Below the pieces are notes generated by a model that was not told the origin of the DNA, ran no database searches, and saw only the letters and a list, made by a program, of their open reading frames with translations. Positions 16,609 through 24,405 of a DNA stretch of 42,490 nucleotides are shown here, one piece after another (the stretch's first letter is position 1; each line of letters starts with the position of its first letter). A program made the position numbers and the translations under genes. The stretch is from assembly GCF_040298565.1 (NCBI RefSeq), contig NZ_JBEPAK010000023.1:1-42490 (forward strand), read 5' to 3'. Origin of the DNA: Kitasatospora sp040298565 (lineage in GTDB: Bacteria; Actinomycetota; Actinomycetes; Streptomycetales; Streptomycetaceae).

Positions 16609-16992
16609 TTTTCCACCCCTGCTCCCGCGCCCCGCCCCGACCGACATGCGCAGGACGGAACTCTTCCCGGGACGGGCGTCGAACGCAAGCGACAGGGCAG
16701 TGGCCGCCACCTCCCGCTCGGGGGTAGCGGCGCCCCGGCCCGGCACCGGATTCCGGGACAGCCCTTGGTGGATACGGACCCAGTGGCAAGGGTGGGAGAA
16801 AGCTCCAAGAGCGGGGACTGGCGTGTCGGGTTTTTCGTGACGTTCGTCCGAGACGGAAATGCGACGCCTGGGCCCTTGTTGCCCTCGCGGATGCGAGGGG
16901 CCGTTCCGCGGCGCCCGATCGGCGCGAATAGCGTGGTGGGTGGCGGCCCGAAGCCGCGGATTCCACGAGCGACCCGAGTGAGGCGTACGTCC
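16609..16992. other. Divergent intergenic region
   Basis: Contains the right inverted repeat (16751-16766) and a 7-bp hairpin at 16882-16899 (CCCTCGC, loop GGAT, GCGAGGG) ahead of the Mop gene. Open frames on both strands here lack gene-like composition. Confidence 0.5.
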
Positions 16993-17409
16993 ATGAGCCT
17001 GAGCATCCGCAACCAGATCCCCGGCACCGTCACCGCCGTCACGGCGGGCGAGGCCATGTCCGCGGTGAAGGTCCGCCTCGCCGGCGGCCAGGACATCACG
17101 GCGGCGATCACCACGGACGCCGTCAAGGACCTCGGCATCGCCGAGGGCAGTGCCGTCAAGGCGCTCGTGAAGTTCACCGAGGTGTCCCTCGCGACCGCCC
17201 CCGTCGAGGGCATCTCGATCCGCAATCAGATCGCGGGCACCGTCACCGAGGTGGCGACCGGCGGTGCCATGGGATCCGTCAAGGTCGACGTCGAGGGCGG
17301 CGAGCTGACCGCCGCGATCACCAGGGACGCCGTCGAGGCCCTCGGCCTGGCCGCCGGCTCCTCCGTCGTCGCCCTGATCAAGTCGACCGAGATCTCCCTC
17401 TCGGCCTGA
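16993..17409 (+). CDS. Molybdopterin/molybdate-binding protein with two Mop (TOBE) domains
   Basis: A 138-residue protein built of two tandem Mop domains of about 68 residues, each beginning with the hallmark (M)SIRNQI: LSIRNQIPGTVTAVTAGEAMS and ISIRNQIAGTVTEVATGGAMG, each ending near V-K-x-T-E-x-S-L. This is the molbindin architecture: a cytoplasmic molybdate-binding protein for storage or homeostasis. The two halves are about 60% identical, an internal duplication. ATG 16993 follows GAGTGAGG. A hairpin lies about 95 nt upstream. No molybdate transporter is adjacent. Confidence 0.92.
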   Translation: MSLSIRNQIPGTVTAVTAGEAMSAVKVRLAGGQDITAAITTDAVKDLGIAEGSAVKALVKFTEVSLATAPVEGISIRNQIAGTVTEVATGGAMGSVKVDVEGGELTAAITRDAVEALGLAAGSSVVALIKSTEISLSA

Positions 17410-17620
17410 TCCCGTCCCGCCCCGGGCTCCCCCGCGCTCCCAAGGCGTAGGGCGCCCTCAGGTGTTCGCCCTTCAGAGCCGGTGACCGCACCGCCGAGCA
17501 GTCCTGAGCGCCCGTCCTCGAACGGAGCGGCCCCGATCCGACCGAATCCGGCGCATGGTCCGGGATCGAGCGGGCAGACGGGTGCCCGACAGGATGCTGC
17601 GATACGGAGGGAGAACCGCG

Positions 17621-17794
17621 ATGAGTGCCTCGGACAAGGCGTCGAACCTCGGTGACAAGGTCAAGGGCAAGGTCAAGGAGGCCGCGGGCAAGGCGGTCGG
17701 CAACGAGCGCCTCGAAGCCGAGGGCAAGGGGGACCAGGTCAAGGGGGACGTGAAGCAGGCCGGCGAGAAGGTCAAGGACGCGTTCAAGGACTGA
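17621..17794 (+). CDS. CsbD family stress-response protein
   Basis: A 57-residue, highly charged protein matching CsbD: DKVKGKVKEAAGKAVGNERL followed by EAEGKGDQVKGDVKQAGEKVKDA. It is rich in Lys, Glu, Gly and Ala with no hydrophobic core, as in this family, which in Bacillus belongs to the general stress regulon. Start ATG 17621 with GGAGG 10 nt upstream. It is followed by a strong terminator hairpin, so it is probably transcribed alone. Confidence 0.93.
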   Translation: MSASDKASNLGDKVKGKVKEAAGKAVGNERLEAEGKGDQVKGDVKQAGEKVKDAFKD

Positions 17795-17806
17795 CCGCTT
17801 CTTCCG

Positions 17807-17848
17807 CGACGGGCCGGACACCTCGGGAACGGGGTGCCCGGCCCGTCG
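17807..17848 (+). terminator. Terminator hairpin after csbD-like gene
   Basis: Sixteen-base arms, from CGACGGGCCGGACACC (17807-17822) to GGTGCCCGGCCCGTCG (17833-17848), pair with one mismatch and a 10-nt loop. Confidence 0.8.
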
Positions 17849-18191
17849 TCACGTCCGGAGCCGCACGCTGCGGACCCGCGGCGGGCGGCGCAGGGCGGTG
17901 CGGGCCGGCGCAGGCCGGTGCCGGCAGGATCCCGTTGCTCCCGTGGCACGGCCGGACGAACGCACGCCTACCACCGGTCCCGCTGCCCGACCGCAGCCGC
18001 CCCTACCTGCGCGACCGCGCACGGATGGCCACTGCCCACCCCCGCCACGCGCCCGTGTCCTCCGCCGGTGCCCTCCGCCGGTGGCACTCGTCGGCGGCAT
18101 TCGGCCCAATCCGGCCCGCCCCCGGTTCCGAACATCCGGTGAAGACACAGTTCGGGCCGCGCCTGCGGCCCTGACCGCCGGAGGGGCTCTC
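17849..18191. other. GC-rich region before the lipid operon
   Basis: No gene seen. It should contain the promoter of the five-gene operon starting at 18192. A GAACATCC element at 18130-18137 recalls ECF-type or SigK-type -35 boxes, but no matching -10 was recognised. A TCCGCCGGTG decamer occurs twice at 18060-18082. The GGAGGGG ribosome site lies at 18180-18186. Confidence 0.4.
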
Positions 18192-19529
18192 GTGACGATC
18201 GTCGGTACCGTCCCCGTCTCCACCGACCGCGGTGTCACCGCGTCTGCCGGCGGACGTCCGCGAAGGGCCGCGGTGGTGGGATCGGGCGTCGCCGGACTCA
18301 CCGCGGCGTACGAGCTGGCCCGCGCCGGCGTCGAGGTCGAGCTGTTCGAGGCCGACGCGCGCCTCGGCGGCCACGCCCACACGCAGGAGGCCACCGGGGC
18401 GGACGGCCGGGCGGTGGCGCTGGACACCGCGTTCCTGGTCCACAACGAGCGCACCTACCCGCACCTGGTGCGGCTCTTCCGCGAACTCGGCATCCGCACC
18501 CGCGACAGCGAGATGAGCATGTCGGTGCGCTGCGACGGCTGCGGGCTGGAATACGCCGGCGCGAGGGGGCCCGCCGGGCTGTTCGCCGCACCCGACGTCC
18601 TGGTCCGCGGCCGGTACCTGCGGATGCTCGCCGAGGTGCCGCGTTTCCACCGGCGGGCGCGCCGCCTGCTCGCCGACCCCGGGGCGGGCGACCCGAGCCT
18701 GCGGGAGTTCCTCGCCGCCGAGGGCTTTTCGCCCTACTTCGTCAGCCACTTCATGACCCCGGTGGTCTCCGCCGTGTGGTCCTGCGCGCCCGACCTGGCG
18801 GGCGACTACCCGGCCCGCTACCTGTTCGCGTTCCTCGACAACCACGGCATGCTCTCCGTGACCGGCTCCCCGACCTGGCGCACCGTCGTCGGCGGCTCGC
18901 GCACCTACGTCGAGCGGATCGCCGAGCGGCTGAGCGCCGTCCACCGGTCCGCTCCCGTGCGGGCGGTGCGCCGCCACCCGGACGGCGTCACCGTGGTCCG
19001 CGAGGGCGGACACCGCACCGAGACCGACGCGGTGGTGATCGCCACCCACGCGGACCAGGCGCTGGACCTGCTCGCCGACCCGACCGACACCGAACGGGAG
19101 GTCCTGGGCGCCTTCACCTACTCGCGCAACCCCACCGTGCTGCACCGCGACCCGTCGGCGCTGCCCGCCGCCCGCTCGGCACGCGGCTCGTGGAACTACC
19201 GGATGCCGCACTGCACCGCGCCCAGCGACCGGGTGCGGGTCAGCTACCACCTCAACCGGCTTCTGCGGCTGGACACCGCCGAGGACTACCTGGTCACCCT
19301 CAACGAGGACCGCGACCAGCCGGTCCCCGAGGAACTGGTGATCTCCCGCACGGTCTACGAGCACCCGGTCCACACCGCGCGCACCGTCGCCGCCCAGGCC
19401 CGTCTGCCCGAACTGAGCACCGGCCGGACCGCGTTCGCCGGTGCCTACCACGGCTGGGGCTTCCACGAGGACGGCTGCCGCTCCGGCGTCGAGGCGGCGC
19501 ACTCGCTGCTGGGGGTGAGCGTTCCGTGA
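18192..19529 (+). CDS. FAD-dependent oxidoreductase of the lipid-modification operon
   Basis: A 445-residue amine-oxidase-like flavoprotein. The dinucleotide-binding motif AVVGSGVAGLTAAYELA lies near residues 27-43, the acidic end of strand 2 in VELFEADARLGGHAHT. LDTAFLVHNERTYPHL and the C-terminal GAYHGWGFHEDGCRSG are hallmarks of the Rv0449c-type NAD/FAD-binding proteins found beside DUF1365 and cyclopropane-synthase genes. It is probably a lipid desaturase or reductase acting with the methyltransferases downstream, but its reaction is not established. GTG 18192 has GGAGGGG about 5-7 nt upstream. It is the first gene of a five-gene operon in which every junction is a 4-bp GTGA/ATGA overlap. 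Confidence 0.9.
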   Translation: MTIVGTVPVSTDRGVTASAGGRPRRAAVVGSGVAGLTAAYELARAGVEVELFEADARLGGHAHTQEATGADGRAVALDTAFLVHNERTYPHLVRLFRELGIRTRDSEMSMSVRCDGCGLEYAGARGPAGLFAAPDVLVRGRYLRMLAEVPRFHRRARRLLADPGAGDPSLREFLAAEGFSPYFVSHFMTPVVSAVWSCAPDLAGDYPARYLFAFLDNHGMLSVTGSPTWRTVVGGSRTYVERIAERLSAVHRSAPVRAVRRHPDGVTVVREGGHRTETDAVVIATHADQALDLLADPTDTEREVLGAFTYSRNPTVLHRDPSALPAARSARGSWNYRMPHCTAPSDRVRVSYHLNRLLRLDTAEDYLVTLNEDRDQPVPEELVISRTVYEHPVHTARTVAAQARLPELSTGRTAFAGAYHGWGFHEDGCRSGVEAAHSLLGVSVP

Positions 19530-20314
19530 CCGCCCTGCCCGGGCCCTGGGGCGCCGTCCTGTACGACACCGTCACCACCCACGTGCGCACCGCGCCCTCC
19601 CGGCGGCAGTTCCGCCACCGGGGCTACCTGTGGCTGGTGGACCTCGACCGCCTGCCGCCCGTCCCGCGCCCGCTGCGGCCACTGGCGCGGTTCCCGGTGG
19701 GCGACCACCTCCTCGGCCCGCCCGGCCCGGCGCCGACCGTCCGCCAGGATCTGGCACGGTTCCTCGAGGGCCGCGGTGTCCGCCTCGGCGGCGGGCGGGT
19801 CCTGATGCTCGCCCAGGCCCGTTCCCTGGGGTACGTGTTCAACCCGCTGACCGTGTACTGGTGCCGTGACGAGACGGGCCGTCCGCTGTGCACCGTCGCC
19901 GAGGTCCACAACACCTACGGCGGCCGCCACCGCTACCTGCTGCCACCCGATCCCCGGGGCCGCGGCGGGACCGACAAGGACTTCTACGTCTCACCGTTCT
20001 TCCCCGTCGACGGCCGCTACACGATGCTGCTGCCCGAACCGGGCGAACGGCTGCGCCTGACCGTCCACCTGGAACGCCCCGGCGGCCGGGCCTTCACCGC
20101 CACCGTGCGCGGCACCGCACGGCCGGCCGGCCCCGCCGCCCTGCTGCGCGCCGCGCTCGCCCATCCGTTCGCCACCTGGGCCGTCAGCCTGCACATCCGC
20201 TACCAGGGCGTCCGCCTGTGGCTCAGCGGCCTGTCCGTCCATCCCCGTCCGACCGCCGGCCCGTACCGGCCCGCCGGAACGCCCGCGCCCACGGAAGAGG
20301 TGCCCACCCCATGA
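19526..20314 (+). CDS. DUF1365 domain-containing protein
   Basis: A 262-residue DUF1365 protein. Typical features are the start VLYDTVTTHVRTAPSRRQFRH, then the conserved YVFNPLTVYWCRD, VAEVHNTYGGRHRYLL, DKDFYVSPFFPVDGRY and the C-terminal HIRYQGVRLWLSG. The family accompanies cyclopropane-synthase-like methyltransferases and is thought to act on membrane lipids, but its chemistry is unknown. The GTG at 19526 overlaps the upstream stop (GTGA), and its own TGA overlaps the next ATG. Equivalent of Rv0448c. Confidence 0.9.
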   Translation: MTALPGPWGAVLYDTVTTHVRTAPSRRQFRHRGYLWLVDLDRLPPVPRPLRPLARFPVGDHLLGPPGPAPTVRQDLARFLEGRGVRLGGGRVLMLAQARSLGYVFNPLTVYWCRDETGRPLCTVAEVHNTYGGRHRYLLPPDPRGRGGTDKDFYVSPFFPVDGRYTMLLPEPGERLRLTVHLERPGGRAFTATVRGTARPAGPAALLRAALAHPFATWAVSLHIRYQGVRLWLSGLSVHPRPTAGPYRPAGTPAPTEEVPTP

Positions 20315-21600
20315 CGACCACGACCGCGCTGCCGGCGTCGACCCCGTCGGCCCCCGTCGACCCCTCGCGCTGGCCGGACGTCGCGCGGGTGCCGAACGTG
20401 CCGCTGCGCGCGGCCGCCGCGGCGCGCCTGCTGCGGCGGGTGGCGGCCCGCCGCGGCCTGCGCGTCGACCTTCCCGGCGGCCGCACCCTGCAGCCCGCCC
20501 CGCCCGGCGCCCCCGTGCTGCGCCTGCACCGGCCGCGCGCCTTCCTCCACCGCGTCGGCGAAGGCGGGCTGATCGGCTTCGGCGAGTCCTACCAGGCCGG
20601 TGAGTGGGACAGCCCCGACCTGGTCGCGCTGCTCACCGAACTCGCCACCGCACCCCACACGCTGGTACCGCCCGGCACCCAGTGGCTGCGCCGACTGTAC
20701 GTCCAGCGCCCACCGGCGGCGGAGGTGCCCACCGCGAGGAACGCGCGGCGCAACGTCCACCGGCACTACGACCTGTCCAACGACCTGTTCGCACTCTTCC
20801 TCGACCGGACGATGACCTACTCCTCGGCGATCTTCCCGACCGGACCGGACGGAGCCCCGCTCGCCACCCGGGACGGCCTGCCCGCCGCCCAGCACCGCAA
20901 GATCGACCGGCTGCTCGACCTCGCCGCCGTCGGCCCCGGCACCCGGCTGCTGGAGATCGGCACGGGCTGGGGCGAACTGGCCCTGCGCGCCGCCGCGCGC
21001 GGCGCCCGCGTGGTCAGCCTCACCCTCTCCGAGGAGCAACTCGCCCTCGCCCGCCGCCGCATCGCCGACGCCGGGCACACGGACCGGGTGCAGGTGCGGC
21101 TGTGCGACTACCGCGCCGCCGAGGGCCGGTACGACGCCGTGGTCAGCGTCGAGATGATCGAGGCCGTCGGCCGGCCCTTCTGGCCCCGGTACTTCGCCAC
21201 CCTCGACCGCGTCCTGGCACCGGGCGGCCGCGTCGCCCTGCAGGCCATCACCATGCCCCACGAACGGATGCTGGCCAGCAGCGGCACCTACACCTGGATC
21301 CTCAAGTACGTCTTCCCCGGCGGGCAGATCCCCTCGCTGCGGGCGATCGAGGAGACCGCGGCCCGCCACACCCGCCTGCGGGTGACCCACGCCGACACCT
21401 GGGGGCCGCACTACGCCCAGACCCTGCGCCTGTGGCGGGAACGCTTCGCCGAACACTCCAACGAGGTCGCGGCCCTCGGGTTCGACGAGGTCTTCCGGCG
21501 CATGTGGGAGCTCTACCTCGCCTACTCCGAAGCCGGCTTCCGCACCGGCTACCTCGACGTCCACCAGGTCCTGCTGACCCGCGAGGAGGCGGGCAGGTGA
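20311..21600 (+). CDS. Cyclopropane-synthase-like SAM methyltransferase, UfaA1 type
   Basis: A 429-residue protein of the CMAS/CFA family, which transfers a methylene or methyl group from S-adenosylmethionine to the double bond of phospholipid fatty acids. The family HYDLSND motif is at residues 152-158 and SAM motif I, LLEIGTGWGE, at 213-222. At the position of E. coli Cfa Cys139 (YSCAYW) it has YSSAIF, so Ser replaces the bicarbonate-site Cys; this YSSAxF form is what I associate with the DUF1365-linked, UfaA1-like subgroup. The EMIEAVG segment carries the conserved Glu. Product may be a methyl-branched (tuberculostearate-like) or ring-modified acyl chain. Overlaps both neighbours by 4 bp. 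Confidence 0.9.
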   Translation: MTTTTALPASTPSAPVDPSRWPDVARVPNVPLRAAAAARLLRRVAARRGLRVDLPGGRTLQPAPPGAPVLRLHRPRAFLHRVGEGGLIGFGESYQAGEWDSPDLVALLTELATAPHTLVPPGTQWLRRLYVQRPPAAEVPTARNARRNVHRHYDLSNDLFALFLDRTMTYSSAIFPTGPDGAPLATRDGLPAAQHRKIDRLLDLAAVGPGTRLLEIGTGWGELALRAAARGARVVSLTLSEEQLALARRRIADAGHTDRVQVRLCDYRAAEGRYDAVVSVEMIEAVGRPFWPRYFATLDRVLAPGGRVALQAITMPHERMLASSGTYTWILKYVFPGGQIPSLRAIEETAARHTRLRVTHADTWGPHYAQTLRLWRERFAEHSNEVAALGFDEVFRRMWELYLAYSEAGFRTGYLDVHQVLLTREEAGR

Positions 21601-22856
21601 ACGCCGCCGCCCTGGTCGCCGCAGCCCTCGGCCGGCTGCTCCCCGGCCCCCTGCCGTTCCGCCTGAAGACCTGGGACGGCTCCGCCACCGGGCCCGAGGG
21701 CGCCCCCGTCGTCGTCCTGCGCCGTCCCCGAGCGGTGCGCCGGCTGCTGTGGCAGCCCGGTGAACTCGGCCTGGCCGAGGCCTACATCCTCGACGAACTG
21801 GACATCGAGGGCGATCTCGCCTCCGGCCTGAGCCAGGTCCGACGCACCCTGGCCGGCCGGCGGCCCACGCTCCCGGCGCCCCGGGCCTGGCCCGCACTGC
21901 TGGCCACCGCGGCCCGGCTCGGTGCGCTCGGTGCGCCTCCCGCCCGTCCGCGCGGGCGCGCAGCGGTCGGCGGCGCGCCGCACAGCCGGGCCCGCGACCG
22001 CGCGGTGATCAGCCACCACTACGACCTGTCCAACGACTTCTACGCGCTCCTGCTCGGCCCCGCGATGGCCTACTCGTGTGCCTACTACGGGCGCGACGAC
22101 CAAGGCCTCCAGGCCGCCCAGGAAGCCAAGTTCGACCTGGTCTGCCGCAAGCTCGCGCTCGAACCCGGCTCCCGGCTGCTCGACGTCGGCTGCGGCTGGG
22201 GCGCGCTCGCCCGCCACGCCGCACGCCGCTTCGGGGCCCGCGTCACTGCCGTCACGCTCTCCGAACGCCAGCACCGCTGGGCCACCGACAGCATGGCCGC
22301 AGCGGGCGTGGCGGACCTGGTCGACGTCCAGCTGCGCGACTACCGGGACATCGAGCCCGCCGCCTACGACGCCATCAGCTGCATCGAGATGGGCGAGCAC
22401 GTCGGCGAGGACCGATACCCGGCCTTCGCGGCCCGTCTGAACGGCCTGCTGCGGCCCGGCGGCCGCCTGCTCGTCCAGCAGATGTCCCGCGGCGCCACCG
22501 CACCGGGCGGCGGGGCCTTCATCGAGACCTACATCGCCCCCGACATGCACATGCGGCCCGTGGGCCGGACCGTCGACCTCCTGGAGTCCGCCGGGCTGGA
22601 GGTCGTCCACACCGAGGCGATGCGCGAGCACTACGCCCGCACCATCGACGCCTGGCACGACACCCTGCGCGAGCGCCGGGCCGAGTTCACCGCCCTGGTC
22701 GGCCGGCCCACGGTCCGGCTGTGGGAGCTCTACCTGGCCGGCAGCTCCCTGGCGTTCGCCGAGGGGCGGATGGGCGTGGACCAGGTCCTCGCCCGACGCC
22801 CCGGCGGCCCGCCGTCCACCGTGCGCCCCGCCCACTGGTACGGGACGCAGCCGTGA
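21597..22856 (+). CDS. Cyclopropane-fatty-acid synthase-like SAM methyltransferase, second paralogue
   Basis: A 419-residue CMAS/CFA protein. It has HYDLSND (141-147), YSCAYYGRDD with the canonical Cys, SAM motif I LLDVGCGWG (194-202) and CIEMGEHVG with the conserved Glu. The N-terminal 130 residues form the usual CFA N-terminal domain (LAEAYILDELDIEGDL). It is therefore closer to genuine cyclopropane synthases than the preceding gene, so the operon encodes two distinct enzymes and not a simple recent duplication. It probably acts on unsaturated phospholipid chains at the inner membrane face. GTG 21597 overlaps the preceding TGA; its own stop overlaps the next GTG. Confidence 0.9.
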   Translation: MNAAALVAAALGRLLPGPLPFRLKTWDGSATGPEGAPVVVLRRPRAVRRLLWQPGELGLAEAYILDELDIEGDLASGLSQVRRTLAGRRPTLPAPRAWPALLATAARLGALGAPPARPRGRAAVGGAPHSRARDRAVISHHYDLSNDFYALLLGPAMAYSCAYYGRDDQGLQAAQEAKFDLVCRKLALEPGSRLLDVGCGWGALARHAARRFGARVTAVTLSERQHRWATDSMAAAGVADLVDVQLRDYRDIEPAAYDAISCIEMGEHVGEDRYPAFAARLNGLLRPGGRLLVQQMSRGATAPGGGAFIETYIAPDMHMRPVGRTVDLLESAGLEVVHTEAMREHYARTIDAWHDTLRERRAEFTALVGRPTVRLWELYLAGSSLAFAEGRMGVDQVLARRPGGPPSTVRPAHWYGTQP

Positions 22857-23677
22857 ACGCCGCCGCCTTCGCCCGGGCGCTGCCGGTCACCGCCGCCGTC
22901 GCCCTGGCCGTGCTCCTCGCCGCTTTCGCCGTCGGCGTGCGCACCGGGCGCCACCGCGGCGTGGACGTCGCCTGGGGGCTCGCGTTCACCGCCGTCGCCC
23001 TCGCCTCCCTCGCCCTCTCCGGCGGCCACGGCGACCCCGGGCGCCGGATCCTGGCCGCGGTGTTGGTCACCGTGTGGGGCCTGCGGCTGTCCGGGCACAT
23101 CTGGTGGCGCGGCCGGGGCGAGCCCGAGGACGCGCGCTACGCCCGGATGCTCTCCCGCGCCCCCGAGGGCCCGGCCCGCACCCGCTACGCCCTGCGGATG
23201 GTCTACCTGCTCCAAGCCGCCCTGGTCTGGTTCGTCTCCCTGCCCGTCCAGGCCGCCCAGTACATCCCGAAGCCGCCCGGCGCGCTCGCCTGGGCGGGCA
23301 CCGCGCTGTGGGCGGTGGGTCTGTTCTTCGAAGCGGTCGGGGACCGTCAGCTCGCCCGCTTCAAGGCCGACCCGGCCAACCGCGGCCGGATCATGGACCG
23401 GGGCCTGTGGCGCTACACCCGCCACCCCAACTACTTCGGCGACGCCTGCCTGTGGTGGGGCCTGTTCCTGCTGTGCGCCGACACCCCGGCGGGCTGGGCC
23501 CTCGTCCTCAGCCCTGCCCTGATGACCTGGCTGCTCGCCTTCGGCAGCGGCAAACCGCTGCTGGAGAGGCACCTGGGCTCCGAACGCCCTGGCTGGGCCG
23601 AGTACGCCGCCCGTACCAGCGGCTTCCTGCCCCTGCCGCCACGCCGTCCGGGGCCCCCGCCCGGCACCGGGCCGTGA
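22853..23677 (+). CDS. DUF1295 integral membrane protein
   Basis: A 274-residue membrane protein with about six to seven hydrophobic segments (for example near 10-27, 37-55, 63-80, 117-135, 142-160 and 200-230). The C-terminal signature RYTRHPNYFGDACLWWGLFL matches DUF1295, which belongs with isoprenylcysteine methyltransferases and steroid 5-alpha-reductases and suggests an NAD(P)H- or SAM-using membrane enzyme acting on lipid. It is the fifth and last gene of the coupled operon, corresponding to Rv0446c. GTG start 22853 overlaps the previous stop. Confidence 0.9.
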   Translation: MNAAAFARALPVTAAVALAVLLAAFAVGVRTGRHRGVDVAWGLAFTAVALASLALSGGHGDPGRRILAAVLVTVWGLRLSGHIWWRGRGEPEDARYARMLSRAPEGPARTRYALRMVYLLQAALVWFVSLPVQAAQYIPKPPGALAWAGTALWAVGLFFEAVGDRQLARFKADPANRGRIMDRGLWRYTRHPNYFGDACLWWGLFLLCADTPAGWALVLSPALMTWLLAFGSGKPLLERHLGSERPGWAEYAARTSGFLPLPPRRPGPPPGTGP

Positions 23678-24076
23678 CCGGTCCGTCCGGGTCGACCGGG
23701 CCCGGGAGTGCTGTGCTGCTCGGGCGACGGCGCGCGGTGGCTGCGGCGCGGCCGTAGTCGTCGAGGGGCGCCACCGGCCTGCGCACTGTAACGCCCCGTG
23801 AAGATTCGAAGACCGGTGCCGACCGGCGATCACCGGCTCGTGACCGGCGCAGTGGAGCATCCGGACCAGGACGCCACTCGCCGTTCGGGACGGCCCGTGG
23901 TGTGGCCGAGGTGCGGCCCGGGGCGCAGGGGGCGGGCAGCGCTCCCTCAGCGGCGGAGCGCTCACCATCGCCGGAGGCGTCCCGCGCCGCGGCCGCGCGC
24001 CCGGTGGCGCCGAGGCGCGGACGCCCTCGTCGTCACGTAGATCCGACCGCCGGCGGCGTTCAGGATCCGGACGTGG
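23678..24076. other. Intergenic region between lipid and sulfur operons
   Basis: About 400 bp without a gene. Repeated CCGG-containing short repeats occur around 23815-23860, but no perfect long hairpin or operator was identified. No sigma-factor gene follows the lipid operon here, unlike M. tuberculosis, where sigK and rskA follow. Confidence 0.45.
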
Positions 24077-24106
24077 TTGACGCCGCTTGCCGAGTCCGGC
24101 TAGCTT
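24077..24106 (+). promoter_or_regulatory. Promoter of the sulfur operon
   Basis: TTGACG (24077-24082) and TAGCTT (24101-24106) separated by 18 bp, a good match to the housekeeping sigma consensus. The -10 ends 7 nt before the ATG of the leader peptide, so transcription probably starts at the ATG (leaderless). Confidence 0.75.
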
Positions 24107-24113
24107 CCCCGGC

Positions 24114-24197
24114 ATGCAGCAGCGCCGAATCCCTCTGACGACCCGGGGTCACATCGACCTCCTCTGGGTCTGTTCCGCTGCCTGTCGCCCCTGTTGA
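24114..24197 (+). CDS. Cysteine-rich leader peptide (27 aa) of the sulfur operon
   Basis: A 27-codon frame: it starts MQQRRIPLTTRGHIDL and ends CSAACRPC. It fits the actinobacterial putative leader peptides with an R-x-H-I/V-D-L core and terminal Cys codons that precede sulfur-assimilation genes. Its three Cys codons are all TGT, the form streptomycetes use less than TGC, which would make translation sensitive to charged Cys-tRNA. It sits immediately after a good promoter with no room for a ribosome site, so it is probably translated from a leaderless message. Two hairpins lie between it and ssuC, consistent with attenuation. Confidence 0.8.
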   Translation: MQQRRIPLTTRGHIDLLWVCSAACRPC

Positions 24198-24285
24198 GGG
24201 CTGCTGACGCCCTGCCGCACGGCCTCTGACGGCCGTCCCGGCCGCTGAACCGCCCGTGTTCTGACACCGCCTCACGTGTGCCGAC

Positions 24286-24342
24286 GCACCGTTCGCGCGG
24301 TGCACTCCCAGGCCTGCCCGCACCCGTGTGCCCGTCGGGTGC
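24286..24342 (+). promoter_or_regulatory. Two hairpins between the leader peptide and ssuC
   Basis: Stem 1: GCACCG (24286-24291) with CGGTGC (24298-24303). Stem 2: GCACCCG (24320-24326) with CGGGTGC (24336-24342). GCACC and GGTGC also allow cross-pairing between the two, giving alternative structures as an attenuator requires. Confidence 0.5.
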
Positions 24343-24405
24343 ACGCTGCGGCGCCTGTCCTCTCCCTGCCCTCGCCCGGGTCCGACTCTGCCCGAGGAGA
24401 CACCT

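Larger units (their letters stand above)
15631..16766. mobile_element. Inverted-repeat-bounded IS5-type remnant carrying a HEAT-like gene
   Basis: The left end reads AAGGGCTGTCCCGTAAA (15631-15647). The right end, read inward from 16766, is AAGGGCTGTCCCGGAA, so 13 bases match without a gap and 15 of 16 overall. GGGCTGTCCCGTAAA is a familiar terminus of streptomycete IS5-group elements. The 1136-bp interior holds a frameshifted, DDE-less transposase (minus, 15655-15994) and a complete-looking minus-strand gene (16039-16608). No matching target duplication was found. It is best read as a decayed IS that acquired or captured the passenger gene, or two overlapping IS scars. Confidence 0.6.

Noticed and set aside
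17498..17620. SigB-type promoter for the CsbD gene
   Set aside because: A GGGTGC element occurs but without a convincing GTTT partner at 14-16 bp.
18121..18160. SigK-like or ECF -35 element upstream of the lipid operon
   Set aside because: GAACATCC is present but the expected -10 is not at the right spacing.
23678..24076. A sigma/anti-sigma pair (SigK/RskA) expected after the lipid operon
   Set aside because: No gene is present in the gap; the M. tuberculosis arrangement is not kept on this side.
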